Shown here: positions 1 through 6,945 of the stretch, piece by piece
Position numbering within the stretch: position 1 is the first letter of the stretch
Layout: every line of letters begins with the position of its first letter
NCBI RefSeq assembly: GCF_000797515.1
Contig: NZ_JSBN01000062.1
Span: 1-47,725 of the forward strand
DNA length: 47,725 bases
Source: Sphingomonas sp. Ant H11
GTDB lineage: Bacteria > Pseudomonadota > Alphaproteobacteria > Sphingomonadales > Sphingomonadaceae
Direction of reading: 5' to 3'
Program-made: the position numbers and the translations under genes
The notes under the pieces: generated by a model
Told to the model about the DNA's origin: nothing
Database searches by the model: none
The model's input: only the letters and a program-made list of their open reading frames with translations

Positions 1-56
1 AAGGGCGCGCCGACCGCGGTCGACGCACCCTCACCCTTCCGGCCCTTCGGGCCTCC

Positions 57-81
57 CTCCCTCTCCCAAAGGGAGAGGGAG
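57..81. repeat. Perfect 11-bp inverted repeat with 3-base loop
   Basis: Arms at 57-67 and 71-81 are exact reverse complements (CTCCCTCTCCC and GGGAGAGGGAG) around an AAA loop. It lies just past the stop of the leftward DUF2171 gene, so it may end that transcript. No T-run follows on either strand, so a classical intrinsic terminator is not shown. Bases 1-56 hold no gene but include a second small palindrome, GGCCC-TTC-GGGCC. Confidence 0.45.
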
Positions 82-89
82 AAATGACC

Positions 90-350
90 TTACTTCTCTT
101 CTTCGAACGTCACGGCGACGTCGGCGTTCGCGCTCAGGCGTACGACACCATTCTCGACATCGGCGACCAGGCCGAGCGAGATGAAGTGGTGGTGCCCTTC
201 ATGGGCGCTATGCCCTTCGTTGATCAGCGCGCCCGAATCCTTCTTGGTCAGCTTGATGCGGCCGCCCTGGACGTGGTCGACCGTGCCGACATGGACGCCG
301 TCGGCGCCGATGACTTCGGCATGTTCCTTGATCTGCGATGCGTCGACCAT
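90..350 (-). CDS. DUF2171 family protein
   Basis: Predicted 86-residue soluble protein of the DUF2171 family, which resembles PRC-barrel proteins and has no defined role. The start MVDASQIKEH at 350 is preferred over longer frames because GAAGGAG lies 7 bases upstream. The family pattern is visible: an opening IKEHAEVIGADGVHVGTVD beta segment, a lysine-rich turn (RIKLTKKDSG) and a His-rich stretch (HSAHEGHHHF) near residues 48-57. It is divergent from the small membrane-protein pair at 422. Family membership is recognised from memory; function is unknown. Confidence 0.8.
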   Translation of the reverse strand: MVDASQIKEHAEVIGADGVHVGTVDHVQGGRIKLTKKDSGALINEGHSAHEGHHHFISLGLVADVENGVVRLSANADVAVTFEEEK

Positions 351-421
351 TTGGGTAGCTCCTTCGTTACGGTTGCGTGTTCCAAACGCATGCCTAGCGC
401 TTTGGATGCACGGAGGCTTGT

Positions 422-733
422 ATGATCCGATCATCACGCGCACGCACTTTTTCCATCCTCGCCGCCCCGCTGCTGCTCGCCGCCTGCGCGCATCAGGTGG
501 CGAGTGCCGTGCAGCACACGCCCGATACGCCGGGCTTCCTGCTGGGCGTGTGGCATGGCTTCATCTTCCCGGTCGCCTGGGTGTTGTCGCTGTTTATGCC
601 CGAGGTCGCGATCTACGCCGTGCCCAATCAGGGCGGCTGGTATGATTTCGGCTATTTCATCGGCGTGGTGTTCTTGGGCGTCGGCGCGAACCGCTCGCGC
701 ACCGTCTATATCGAGCGGCGGATCCGCCGGTGA
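422..733 (+). CDS. Small putative lipoprotein with membrane segments
   Basis: Predicted 103-residue protein. The N-terminus has a signal peptide ending in a lipobox-like LLAAC (Cys near residue 21), so it may be lipidated. Residues about 39-58 and 76-89 are hydrophobic and suggest membrane association. Conserved-looking aromatic and glycine positions (VWHGFIFP, NQGGWYDFGYFIG) recall a family of small uncharacterised bacterial proteins. The stop overlaps the GTG start of the next gene, so the two are probably co-translated. I do not recognise a function. Confidence 0.65.
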   Translation: MIRSSRARTFSILAAPLLLAACAHQVASAVQHTPDTPGFLLGVWHGFIFPVAWVLSLFMPEVAIYAVPNQGGWYDFGYFIGVVFLGVGANRSRTVYIERRIRR

Positions 734-930
734 CCGCGTCGATCGCCATCATGTATGCCGTCTCGGCACTGTTCACTGCGATCGGCCTTGCGCTGCTGCT
801 CGCGCTGCTGCGCCCGGCGAGCGAGAGCAAGGTCTATGCCTACCGCATGATCGGCACGATGGGCCTGGCGCTCGGTGCCGCGCTCGCCATGTCGGCGACC
901 GCGATGTGGCGTTGGAGTCTGGCGGCGTGA
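730..930 (+). CDS. Small hypothetical membrane protein
   Basis: Predicted 66-residue protein starting with GTG at 730, overlapping the stop of the preceding gene (GTGA). Two hydrophobic helices (about residues 5-26 and 42-58) are joined by a short charged loop, which suggests a two-span inner-membrane protein. It forms a translationally coupled pair with the lipoprotein-like gene upstream and ends about 65 bases before nrdB. The function is not recognised. Confidence 0.6.
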   Translation: MTASIAIMYAVSALFTAIGLALLLALLRPASESKVYAYRMIGTMGLALGAALAMSATAMWRWSLAA

Positions 931-994
931 ACGCATTCCCTTTTCGAATTTCAAAGCTGTAACCCCTCAAAATCGAACGTACCGGAGTACCCCA

Positions 995-2059
995 ATGTCC
1001 CTCACCGAAGCCCGCAAGCAATATAAGCCGTTCGAATACCCCTGGGCGTTCGATTTCTGGAAGCGCCAGCAGCAAATCCACTGGATGCCCGAGGAAGTGC
1101 CGTTGGGCGAGGATTGCCGCGACTGGGCGCAGAAGCTCAGCGACCATGAGCGCAACCTGCTGACGCAGATCTTCCGCTTCTTCACCCAGGCCGATGTCGA
1201 GGTGCAGGATTGCTATCACGAGAAATACGGCCGCATCTTCAAGCCGACCGAGATCAAGATGATGCTGGCGGCGTTCAGCAACATGGAGACGGTGCACATC
1301 GCCGCCTACAGCCATTTGCTCGACACGATCGGTATGCCCGAGAGCGAATATGGCGCCTTCCTCGAATATAGCGAGATGAAGGACAAGCATGATTACCTGC
1401 AGACCTTCGGCGTCGATTCGGACGAGGACATCGCCAAGACGCTCGCCATGTTCGGCGGCTTTACCGAGGGTCTACAGCTCTTCGCCAGCTTCGCCATGCT
1501 GATGAACTTCCCGCGCTTCAACAAGATGAAGGGTATGGGGCAAATCGTCACCTGGTCGATCCGCGACGAATCGCTGCATTGCGAGGGCATCATCAAGCTG
1601 TTCCACACCTTCACCAAGGAGCGCGACTGCCTGACCAAGTCGGTGCGCAGCGACATTATGGACATGTGCCAGCACACCGTGCGGCTGGAGGACAGCTTCA
1701 TCGACCTCGCCTTCGAAATGGGCCCGGTCAACGGCATGACGCCCAAGGAAATCAAGAAGTACATCCGCTACATCGCCGATTGGCGGCTGGGGCAATTGGG
1801 CATGAAGCCGATCTACATGATCGACGAACACCCCCTCCCCTGGCTCGCGCCGATGCTCAACGGGGTGGAACACGCCAACTTTTTCGAACAGCGCGCCACC
1901 GAATATTCCAAGGCCGCGACGCGCGGCAATTGGAACGAAGTGTGGGACGGCTTCGACAAGCGCCAGAAGGCGAAGGTCGGGGTGGGTGCTGCCGTGGCGA
2001 ATGAGGATGCGGGCGAGGGCGGGGATATGTTCTCGCGCGCTGGGGTTGCGGCGGAATAG
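995..2059 (+). CDS. nrdB: Class I ribonucleotide reductase, beta subunit
   Basis: Radical-generating small subunit of aerobic ribonucleotide reductase, which makes deoxyribonucleotides together with NrdA. The 354-residue length and opening (MSLTEARKQYKPFEYPW) match alphaproteobacterial NrdB. Candidate di-iron ligands, by comparison with E. coli R2, are Asp67, Glu98 and His101 (METVH), Glu158 (FTEG), and Glu192 and His195 (RDESLH). Tyr105 is the candidate radical tyrosine. The C-terminal tail (GGDMFSRAG) resembles the peptide that docks on NrdA. ATG at 995 is preferred over a longer frame because homology begins there. nrdA is not in the window. brnT follows after 3 bases. Confidence 0.95.
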   Translation: MSLTEARKQYKPFEYPWAFDFWKRQQQIHWMPEEVPLGEDCRDWAQKLSDHERNLLTQIFRFFTQADVEVQDCYHEKYGRIFKPTEIKMMLAAFSNMETVHIAAYSHLLDTIGMPESEYGAFLEYSEMKDKHDYLQTFGVDSDEDIAKTLAMFGGFTEGLQLFASFAMLMNFPRFNKMKGMGQIVTWSIRDESLHCEGIIKLFHTFTKERDCLTKSVRSDIMDMCQHTVRLEDSFIDLAFEMGPVNGMTPKEIKKYIRYIADWRLGQLGMKPIYMIDEHPLPWLAPMLNGVEHANFFEQRATEYSKAATRGNWNEVWDGFDKRQKAKVGVGAAVANEDAGEGGDMFSRAGVAAE

Positions 2060-2062
2060 TCT

Positions 2063-2347
2063 ATGGCGGCGATCGAGTATGATCCGGTGAAAGACGATGA
2101 AAACCGGCGCAAACACGGTCTGCCGCTCGCCCTGGCCGAGCTCCTTTTCCACGGCCCGTTCGTCGAGGAGGTGGATGATCGCTACCCTTACGGTGAAACC
2201 CGTATCGTAGCGATCGGTCCGATCGCCGCTGCTGGCGATCGGATCTTCGTCGTAGTATATACGTGGCGTGACAACATCAGGCGGATCATCAACGTCAGGA
2301 AAGCCAATGACCGGGAAGTCCGAAAATACCGTTCGGGTATCGCATGA
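2063..2347 (+). CDS. brnT: BrnT family toxin of a type II toxin-antitoxin system
   Basis: Predicted 94-residue BrnT-type toxin, a RelE-fold ribonuclease that slows translation. Family marks are the opening (EYDPVKDDENRRKHGLP), the central strand (RIVAIGPIA...DRIFVVVYTWR) and the C-terminal basic stretch (RRIINVRKANDREVRKY). In Brucella BrnT, toxin precedes antitoxin and the antitoxin gene overlaps its end; the same order is seen here. It starts 3 bases after nrdB stops, so it may be read from the nrdB transcript. No toxin activity can be shown from sequence alone. Confidence 0.85.
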   Translation: MAAIEYDPVKDDENRRKHGLPLALAELLFHGPFVEEVDDRYPYGETRIVAIGPIAAAGDRIFVVVYTWRDNIRRIINVRKANDREVRKYRSGIA

Positions 2348-2534
2348 GGAAGCGCTCGCCGCTGCCAAAGCTTGGGCAACGCCGGAGAATTTGGCTCGGC
2401 TCGACTCGTTCACCGATTCAGACATCGCTGCTCAGATCTCGGCCAATCCCGACGCAGCCCCTGAACTAAGCGACGAATGGTTCGAGAACGCACGGCTGGT
2501 GATACCGCTTAAATCCCGCAAACACGCCGCGTAA
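2307..2534 (+). CDS. brnA: BrnA-like antitoxin
   Basis: Predicted 75-residue antitoxin partner of brnT, expected to bind the toxin and repress the operon. ATG at 2307 is chosen because AGGAAAG lies just upstream; a longer frame from 2268 has no such site. It overlaps brnT by 41 bases. The body holds an acidic helical stretch (SFTDSDIAAQISANPDAAPELSD) and ends in a basic tail (PLKSRKHAA). The sequence is less typical than brnT, so the assignment leans on position. Confidence 0.7.
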   Translation: MTGKSENTVRVSHEEALAAAKAWATPENLARLDSFTDSDIAAQISANPDAAPELSDEWFENARLVIPLKSRKHAA

Positions 2535-2643
2535 GCGAGGAGATGCCGGGTGGCGGGTGATCGGTTCTGCAGGAGGTGCTGGCCCATCACCTGTCGATTA
2601 TACACCTCTTGGCGAACACCTTCGCAGAAAGTGAGCCTCCGCG

Positions 2644-2817
2644 ATGACGAATGAGATATCCAATGCAGATCGGGCAGCGTTTGCCTTGGCTGCCATAACC
2701 GATTTCATCGCCAAGACGGGTGTCGACACAGCGCGCGATGCCATATCAGACCTGATTGTGGACTTGCTGCACCTCGCGAGAGGAAGAGGATTAAACGCTC
2801 ATACCAACCTGCATTGA
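2644..2817 (+). pseudogene. Small ORF whose 3' end is replaced by the IS630 element
   Basis: Frame of 57 codons beginning MTNEISNADRAAFALAAITD. It is amphipathic and helical, like a small accessory-region protein of unknown function. The last codons (from about 2802) lie inside the IS630 terminus, so the native C-terminus is missing. The IS target TA is at 2802-2803. Bases 2535-2643 before it show no other gene. No strong ribosome site is seen, and the ORF could be a remnant. Confidence 0.5.
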
Positions 2818-3966
2818 TCACGACCCACGCGCCCATTTGCGGCGTCCGATTGTCATGATGCGCCATGGCTGATCAACCAGCCTGTTCCAAGCCTCGCAGC
2901 AAAGGTCGATGATGTTGTCGTGGGATGTGAAGATGCGGTTGGATAGCCAGTTATCGCGCATGAACTGCCAGATATTTTCTACCGGGTTGAGTTCGGGGCA
3001 TTTGGGCGGCAGCGGAACGATGCTGATATTATCAGGTACTTCCAGTTTCCCGGTCATGTGCCATCCGGCTTGATCCATCAGCAACACGCCATGGCGCCCG
3101 GCTCGATAGCAAGCGATATCTCCGCCAGATGCAGCGACATGGTCTGGGTATTGCAGAATGGGAGAACCAGGCCAGCGCCCTTGCCAAGTTCGGGGCAGAT
3201 GGCACCGAAGATGTAGGCCGATTTCGTTCGTTGGTCCTTGGGTGCCGAGGGCCGCGTGCCGCGCCTGGCCCAGCGGCGGGTGATCTTGTTTTTCTGGCCG
3301 ATCCGGGCTTCGTCCTGAAACCAGACCTCTATCGCCGTGCCGCGCGGAAGGGCGACCTTGATCTTTGCCAGCTCGGCTGCAAAGCCCCCTTTTTAAAGTC
3401 CTCCATCGCATATTCATTCTGCGCATGGTGACGCGGGCGCGCCGTCAGTTTGACATAGCCCAGCTTCTTCAACTCCCGTCCCACGGTCGTTTCCGTCAGG
3501 GACACCCCGAACTCATCATGGAGCCACCGCGTCAGGTCGATCAGTCTCCAACGCACAACTCCATGGATCGCCGGGATCGGACCGCTTTCAACGATCTCCG
3601 CAAGAGCCTGGCGCTGGGCATCGCTCAACAAAGGGGGCTTGCCCGGTGCCTTACCATTAAGGAGCCCGTCAGGACCTCTATCATTGAACCGCACGACCCA
3701 GTCCCGCACGATCTGCAACGTCACTCCGCCGATACGCGCCGCATCGCTGCGGCTCCCGCCATCATAAATTTCCGCCAAAGCCAGAAGCCGACGGCCCTGG
3801 TTCGCGCTCTTGGTCACGCGCGCCAGTCGCCTCAAGCTCGCGGCGTCAAAGTCGTTCCGCATTCCGATCGCTGCACCCATGGCCATGCCCTCCAATCGAC
3901 AGCCATAGAGTCAGAGTTTCGCCGCTTTGGGAATCCCCCCCGTGAGTCAGTATCATCGGAGGTTGG
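2804..3966 (-). mobile_element. IS630-family insertion sequence, copy 1
   Basis: The element is 1163 bases long and nearly identical to the copy at 25537-26698. Ends are imperfect inverted repeats (left CCAACCTGCATTGATCA; right, read inward, CCAACCTCCGATGATAC). TA flanks both sides (2802-2803, 3967-3968), as expected for the TA duplication of this family. Both copies also share A before the left TA and T after the right TA, suggesting an ATAT-like target. Relative to copy 2 it has one extra C in a C-run near the right end, one extra C at 3385-3389, and one G fewer near 3093. Confidence 0.92.
2818..3895 (-). pseudogene. IS630 transposase, copy 1, two frame breaks
   Basis: DDE transposase split over frames. 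The N-terminal part (MEGMAMGAAIGMRNDF to MEDFKKG) carries helix-turn-helix DNA-binding segments (GGSRSDAARIGGVTLQIVRDWVVRF). The C-terminal part carries the second Asp (LLMDQAGWH) and the Glu (ELNPVENIW). The first Asp region (WFQDEARIG in copy 2) is out of frame. The breaks are at the C5T5 run 3385-3394 (A5G5 in the coding sense; three G would restore one frame) and at a missing G near 3093. As written this copy cannot make a full transposase. Confidence 0.88.
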
Positions 3967-3968
3967 TA

Positions 3969-4262
3969 TTAGCCGGCCGAAGGGGTCGACGAAGGCTGTG
4001 CCATGCTGTGCATCTGCTTCATGCAATCAGCAGCGTCTGTGCTGCTCATCTTCATCATGTCGCAGTCGCAAGTCGCCACTTGCGTGGCATCAGGCACCCA
4101 GACGCGCCGCTGGGCCGGTCCCGTGGCACGCGGGCCATATTGCGGGACCGACTTCCACTCATAGTGGCCGGACTGTTGGCTGTGGTTGGGCTGGCCGGCG
4201 AATGCGGCGCCAGGTGCGGCAAGGGCTACGCCGAGCAGGGCATAGAAAACACGGTTTTTCAT
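3969..4262 (-). CDS. Small secreted Met/Cys-rich protein of the copper cluster
   Basis: Predicted 97-residue exported protein starting at MKNRVFYALL, with a signal peptide ending near AFA-GQ (residue about 22). The mature part has a possible metal-binding tail, CDCDMMKMSSTDAADCMKQM, with three Cys and several Met. The longer frame from 4286 lacks signal-peptide form. It is the last gene of the leftward copper series, and its TAA stop lies directly beside the TA flank of IS630 copy 1. I do not recognise a named family; periplasmic copper binding is inferred from context and residues. Confidence 0.6.
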   Translation of the reverse strand: MKNRVFYALLGVALAAPGAAFAGQPNHSQQSGHYEWKSVPQYGPRATGPAQRRVWVPDATQVATCDCDMMKMSSTDAADCMKQMHSMAQPSSTPSAG

Positions 4263-4364
4263 GACTGTAATCCTTTGGCAAAACATCGTGGTAGCCGCAG
4301 ATCAGACGGGATGTTTGGGTGCGCAAAGGCGCAACGATCCTGTCAGCCTGACGGCCGGTTTCGA

Positions 4365-4760
4365 TCAGCCAAGGAGAGTCGGTGGTTCCGGTTCGGGCGT
4401 AAGGTCACTGCCGCGTAGGACCGTGGTGGTCGGCCAGAAGGCCAAGATTGGATTCGCCTCGCGAGCCGCAAGCGCTGGCGAGTCATTGCGAACGGCCATG
4501 GGAACTACGCACCCCATCGCGGCTATGCAGGCAAGGGTCATGCCCTTGCAGGGCTTCTGCGCAGGCTGTTGTTGCTGCGCCATCATCTTCATGCAGTCCT
4601 CGGACATGCTTGAAGCGGCCATACTCGACATCGCCACCGGCGCGGACACTGCAGGCGGGCCGGACGCAAAGGCGGCTTCCTGGCCGAGCAGACCGATCAG
4701 GGCTCCAAGCAGGAGAAAGAGATGAAGCGCACATTTCACAGACGTAACCGGATACACCAC
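4365..4760 (-). CDS. Hypothetical exported protein of the copper cluster
   Basis: Predicted protein of up to 131 residues with an N-terminal hydrophobic segment (ALHLFLLLGALIGLLG) that looks like a signal peptide or anchor. A Met/Cys-bearing core follows (MSEDCMKMMAQQQQPAQKPC, then CIAAMGC), which could bind soft metals. Starts are GTG at 4760 or GTG at 4739; neither has a clear ribosome site. It lies between the DUF411 gene and the last small secreted gene. Function is not recognised; the copper role is inferred from neighbours. Confidence 0.55.
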   Translation of the reverse strand: MVYPVTSVKCALHLFLLLGALIGLLGQEAAFASGPPAVSAPVAMSSMAASSMSEDCMKMMAQQQQPAQKPCKGMTLACIAAMGCVVPMAVRNDSPALAAREANPILAFWPTTTVLRGSDLTPEPEPPTLLG

Positions 4761-4785
4761 TCATGATCCAGGGACAACGCGATAC

Positions 4786-5229
4786 TCATCCGCCGTGGCG
4801 TGCAAAGATGGTTTCGCGTTCCGCGCCAAAGGCAATGACATTGAAGGGTTGGGCGGACTGTCCGGGAACTTCCATGCCGGGTGATCCGACAGGCATACCA
4901 ATTACGGCGAGACCGCTCACACCACGCGGACGCAACGCAAGAACGCGCTTCATGTCCGCGATGGGGACGTGTCCCTCGAAAACCATGCCATCGACGATCG
5001 CTGTGTGACACGATGATAGCCGAGCCGGTACGCCGTGTACCCGCTGAAAGGCGGGTCGCCCCCGATCGTCGATCATGTTCACGCGTCGCCCGAATTGTTG
5101 ACGGACCTGGGCCGCCCATTGCTCGCAGCAATCACAGCCGGGATCCCGGTGAACGACGATCGGCTCAGCAGCAATGCTGACGACGGAGAGTGACGCGCCG
5201 AGCGCAGCAAGTACGATTTTGAGTTTCAT
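4786..5229 (-). CDS. DUF411 periplasmic metal-binding protein
   Basis: Predicted 147-residue exported protein of the DUF411 family, often found beside copper-resistance genes. A signal peptide (KLKIVLAALGASLSVVSIAA) precedes the mature start EPIVVHRDPGCDCCEQW, whose CDCC motif is the family hallmark. Further family features are HGVPARLSSCHTAIVDGMVFEGHVP and the C-terminal GSPGMEV. ATG at 5229 is chosen: AAGG lies upstream, and the alternative at 5241 is TTG. It lies in the leftward copper series, and periplasmic copper binding or delivery is the likely role. Confidence 0.85.
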   Translation of the reverse strand: MKLKIVLAALGASLSVVSIAAEPIVVHRDPGCDCCEQWAAQVRQQFGRRVNMIDDRGRPAFQRVHGVPARLSSCHTAIVDGMVFEGHVPIADMKRVLALRPRGVSGLAVIGMPVGSPGMEVPGQSAQPFNVIAFGAERETIFARHGG

Positions 5230-5268
5230 ATCAACCTTCAATGGTTCCCGCGGGACGGGGAAAATCTC

Positions 5269-5640
5269 CTACTGCGCCCGCTTGCCGTGGGCTTTTAGCC
5301 AGCCCTCGAGTTCGCCGACCTCACGGGTCTGCTCGGCGACGGCTTTGTTGGCCATCATCCGAACCTTTGAATCTTTGGTCTCTCGCAAAACGATGCGCGA
5401 CATCGCGATCGCGCCGCGATGATGCTCGACCATCTTGCGCACCCAGGTTTCGGTGGCATCCGCGCCCATCGCGGACGTCATCTTCTGGTGCATTTCCATC
5501 TCAGCCGACGGGTAGGGGTTAGCAGGGGTCGGCTTCATCATTTGACCCATGTCCATCTTGGAATGGTCCATGCCCTGCATTTGCGCGATACCGGGCGTGG
5601 CCAACAATCCGACGATCATGACGGCGATTATTTTCTTCAT
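5269..5640 (-). CDS. DUF305 family exported protein (CopM-like)
   Basis: Predicted 123-residue periplasmic protein with a signal peptide (MKKIIAVMIVGLLATPGIA) and a Met/His-rich mature N-terminus (MQGMDHSKMDMGQMM). The DUF305 core is seen as WVRKMVEHHRGAIAMSRIVL, containing the conserved M-hxHH pattern, and a second helix pair (VRMMANKAVAEQTREVGELEGWL). Related cyanobacterial CopM binds copper outside the cytoplasm. It may be read from its own promoter (see 5672-5696) or with the upstream DUF305 membrane protein. Confidence 0.85.
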   Translation of the reverse strand: MKKIIAVMIVGLLATPGIAQMQGMDHSKMDMGQMMKPTPANPYPSAEMEMHQKMTSAMGADATETWVRKMVEHHRGAIAMSRIVLRETKDSKVRMMANKAVAEQTREVGELEGWLKAHGKRAQ

Positions 5641-5671
5641 AATATTCTCCTCATCGTCCCCGCACTGTTAA

Positions 5672-5696
5672 TACGCGCGAGCGTGCTTTTCCCCCC
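5672..5696 (-). promoter_or_regulatory. Possible weak match to the copper ECF-sigma promoter motif
   Basis: In the coding sense the sequence reads GGGGGGA-N14-CGTA, matching five of seven bases of the GAGGGGT element plus all four of CGTA. The spacing is the same as at the three strong sites in this cluster. It lies about 32 bases before the DUF305 start at 5640. The run of seven G makes the exact spacing uncertain. Confidence 0.3.
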
Positions 5697-5736
5697 CGCG
5701 AAACGCAGACATTTCCAGGAATTAGGGATCAGGCTG

Positions 5737-6183
5737 CTATTTACGGGCCAAAATTGCCTTCATCTCGTCGATCTCGCGCCGTTGAGATACCTCGATGCCG
5801 CTGCAGAGACGAACGACTTCCGGATCTTTGAGAGATGCCTCACGACACATAAGGATCGCCCCCGAATGGTGGGGGATCATCGACCGCAAGAACGCGGTAT
5901 CGCCGATCGTCGTTTGCGTCCGGATGAGCGCGAACGATCCAGCAAATATCGCGACAGAGCCGATCAAAAGGGCGGCGTTCGCGGTTTTCGATGGAAACAT
6001 ATGCCCCATTGCGAGGATCATCAACACCACCATGGGTGCGACCATCATCAGTGTCATGTAGACCATGTTGAGGTTATTGTAGAAGCTTCCCAGACTATCG
6101 ATCATGACGAACATCACCAAATACATGATAATGCCGCCGACGAGGGTCTGCAGCGCGAGGCTGGTATAAGCGTTCTTCATCAT
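5737..6183 (-). CDS. Membrane-anchored DUF305 protein
   Basis: Predicted 148-residue protein with about three membrane helices (residues 12-28, 38-57, 68-84), followed by a periplasmic DUF305 domain. The domain shows FLRSMIPHHSGAILMCREA, the family MxxHHxGA motif, and a second paired helix (CSGIEVSQRREIDEMKAIL). ATG at 6183 is chosen because AAGGAG lies 7 bases upstream; the longer frame to 6321 has no such site. Conserved Met and Cys near the HH pair fit copper binding. It belongs to the leftward copper series. Confidence 0.85.
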   Translation of the reverse strand: MMKNAYTSLALQTLVGGIIMYLVMFVMIDSLGSFYNNLNMVYMTLMMVAPMVVLMILAMGHMFPSKTANAALLIGSVAIFAGSFALIRTQTTIGDTAFLRSMIPHHSGAILMCREASLKDPEVVRLCSGIEVSQRREIDEMKAILARK

Positions 6184-6229
6184 CGGTCGTCTCCTTCGGC
6201 CCCCCGCCCAAGAATCCCCCCATGGTCGT

Positions 6230-6907
6230 TCAACTCTTGCGGCGCCGCTTTCGCGGCCAGCGGAAATACAAAAGAGCAGAACCCGCGATCGCGAGCGCAA
6301 GCCCCCCACCGGCAAATCCAATCAGCCAGGGCGTGTTGAAATCTTCGTGGTTCTTCCAATCCATGATGTGGAGGCCCCAGAAGAAGTCATAGAGACGCCA
6401 AGTGCCGTTCCTGACGGCAACGATCCGACCGCTATTTTGCGCAATATAGACGCGGGTCGAATCCTGATCTGGAAAGTCGATCCGCCATGCCGGAAGCACG
6501 CCCTTATATTCGGTGCTCGCGGACGTAACGGCACGGACGCTCGGCGACGCCGACTTCCCACGATATGCTCGCACCGCCACCGTGCGCGCCATGGCGGCGT
6601 TGACGGGCGGAATGGCCGACGCCGTTTCTGCGTCGTGTATCTGCACCGAGCCGTCAGCCATCTCTACCTCAGCGACCTCGCGCCCAGCGAGCATACGGTA
6701 CCGCACCTCGCGGACAGGTGCGGCCACCTGGCGCAGAACGATATCGAGCGGCGCCCGGGCACGGCCCTGATCGAGCGTCGCCAGCGATGCGCGATCTACG
6801 ATATGTTCACCGCGAACCCGATCGATGGGCAACACACTCATGATCAGGCCGCTCGCAAACCACAGCAATAACTGGACGCCGATGATCAGGGCCAGCCAGC
6901 GGTGCAC
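6230..6907 (-). CDS. PepSY-associated membrane protein
   Basis: Predicted 225-residue protein with an N-terminal membrane helix (WLALIIGVQLLLWFASGLIM), a periplasmic PepSY-like region, and a C-terminal helix (WLIGFAGGGLALAIAGSALLYF) with a basic tail. The motif FWGLHIMDWKNHEDFNTPWL is typical of PepSY-TM proteins near copper genes. GTG at 6907 is the only in-frame start, but homology begins a few codons earlier (VGVSRVHRW). An upstream ATG at 6925 would join this frame if the GGGG after it were GGGGG, so the start may be hidden by an indel. It lies 38 bases after copB. Confidence 0.8.
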   Translation of the reverse strand: MHRWLALIIGVQLLLWFASGLIMSVLPIDRVRGEHIVDRASLATLDQGRARAPLDIVLRQVAAPVREVRYRMLAGREVAEVEMADGSVQIHDAETASAIPPVNAAMARTVAVRAYRGKSASPSVRAVTSASTEYKGVLPAWRIDFPDQDSTRVYIAQNSGRIVAVRNGTWRLYDFFWGLHIMDWKNHEDFNTPWLIGFAGGGLALAIAGSALLYFRWPRKRRRKS

Positions 6908-6945
6908 CCGGCTAACCCCGACATGGAGGCGAAGCCGGTTGCTCC

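Noticed and set aside
57..81. Classical intrinsic terminator
   Set aside because: The stem is perfect but no T-run follows in either direction, so only an inverted repeat is claimed.
3365..4264. 299-codon rightward ORF across the IS end and copper gene
   Set aside because: It is antisense to the transposase and to a gene with a clear signal peptide, and its composition is Arg-rich and unstructured.
5672..5696. Treating the weak motif before the DUF305 gene as a firm fourth ECF promoter
   Set aside because: It matches only five of seven bases and sits in a seven-G run where spacing is uncertain; it is listed at low confidence and not counted with the three strong sites.
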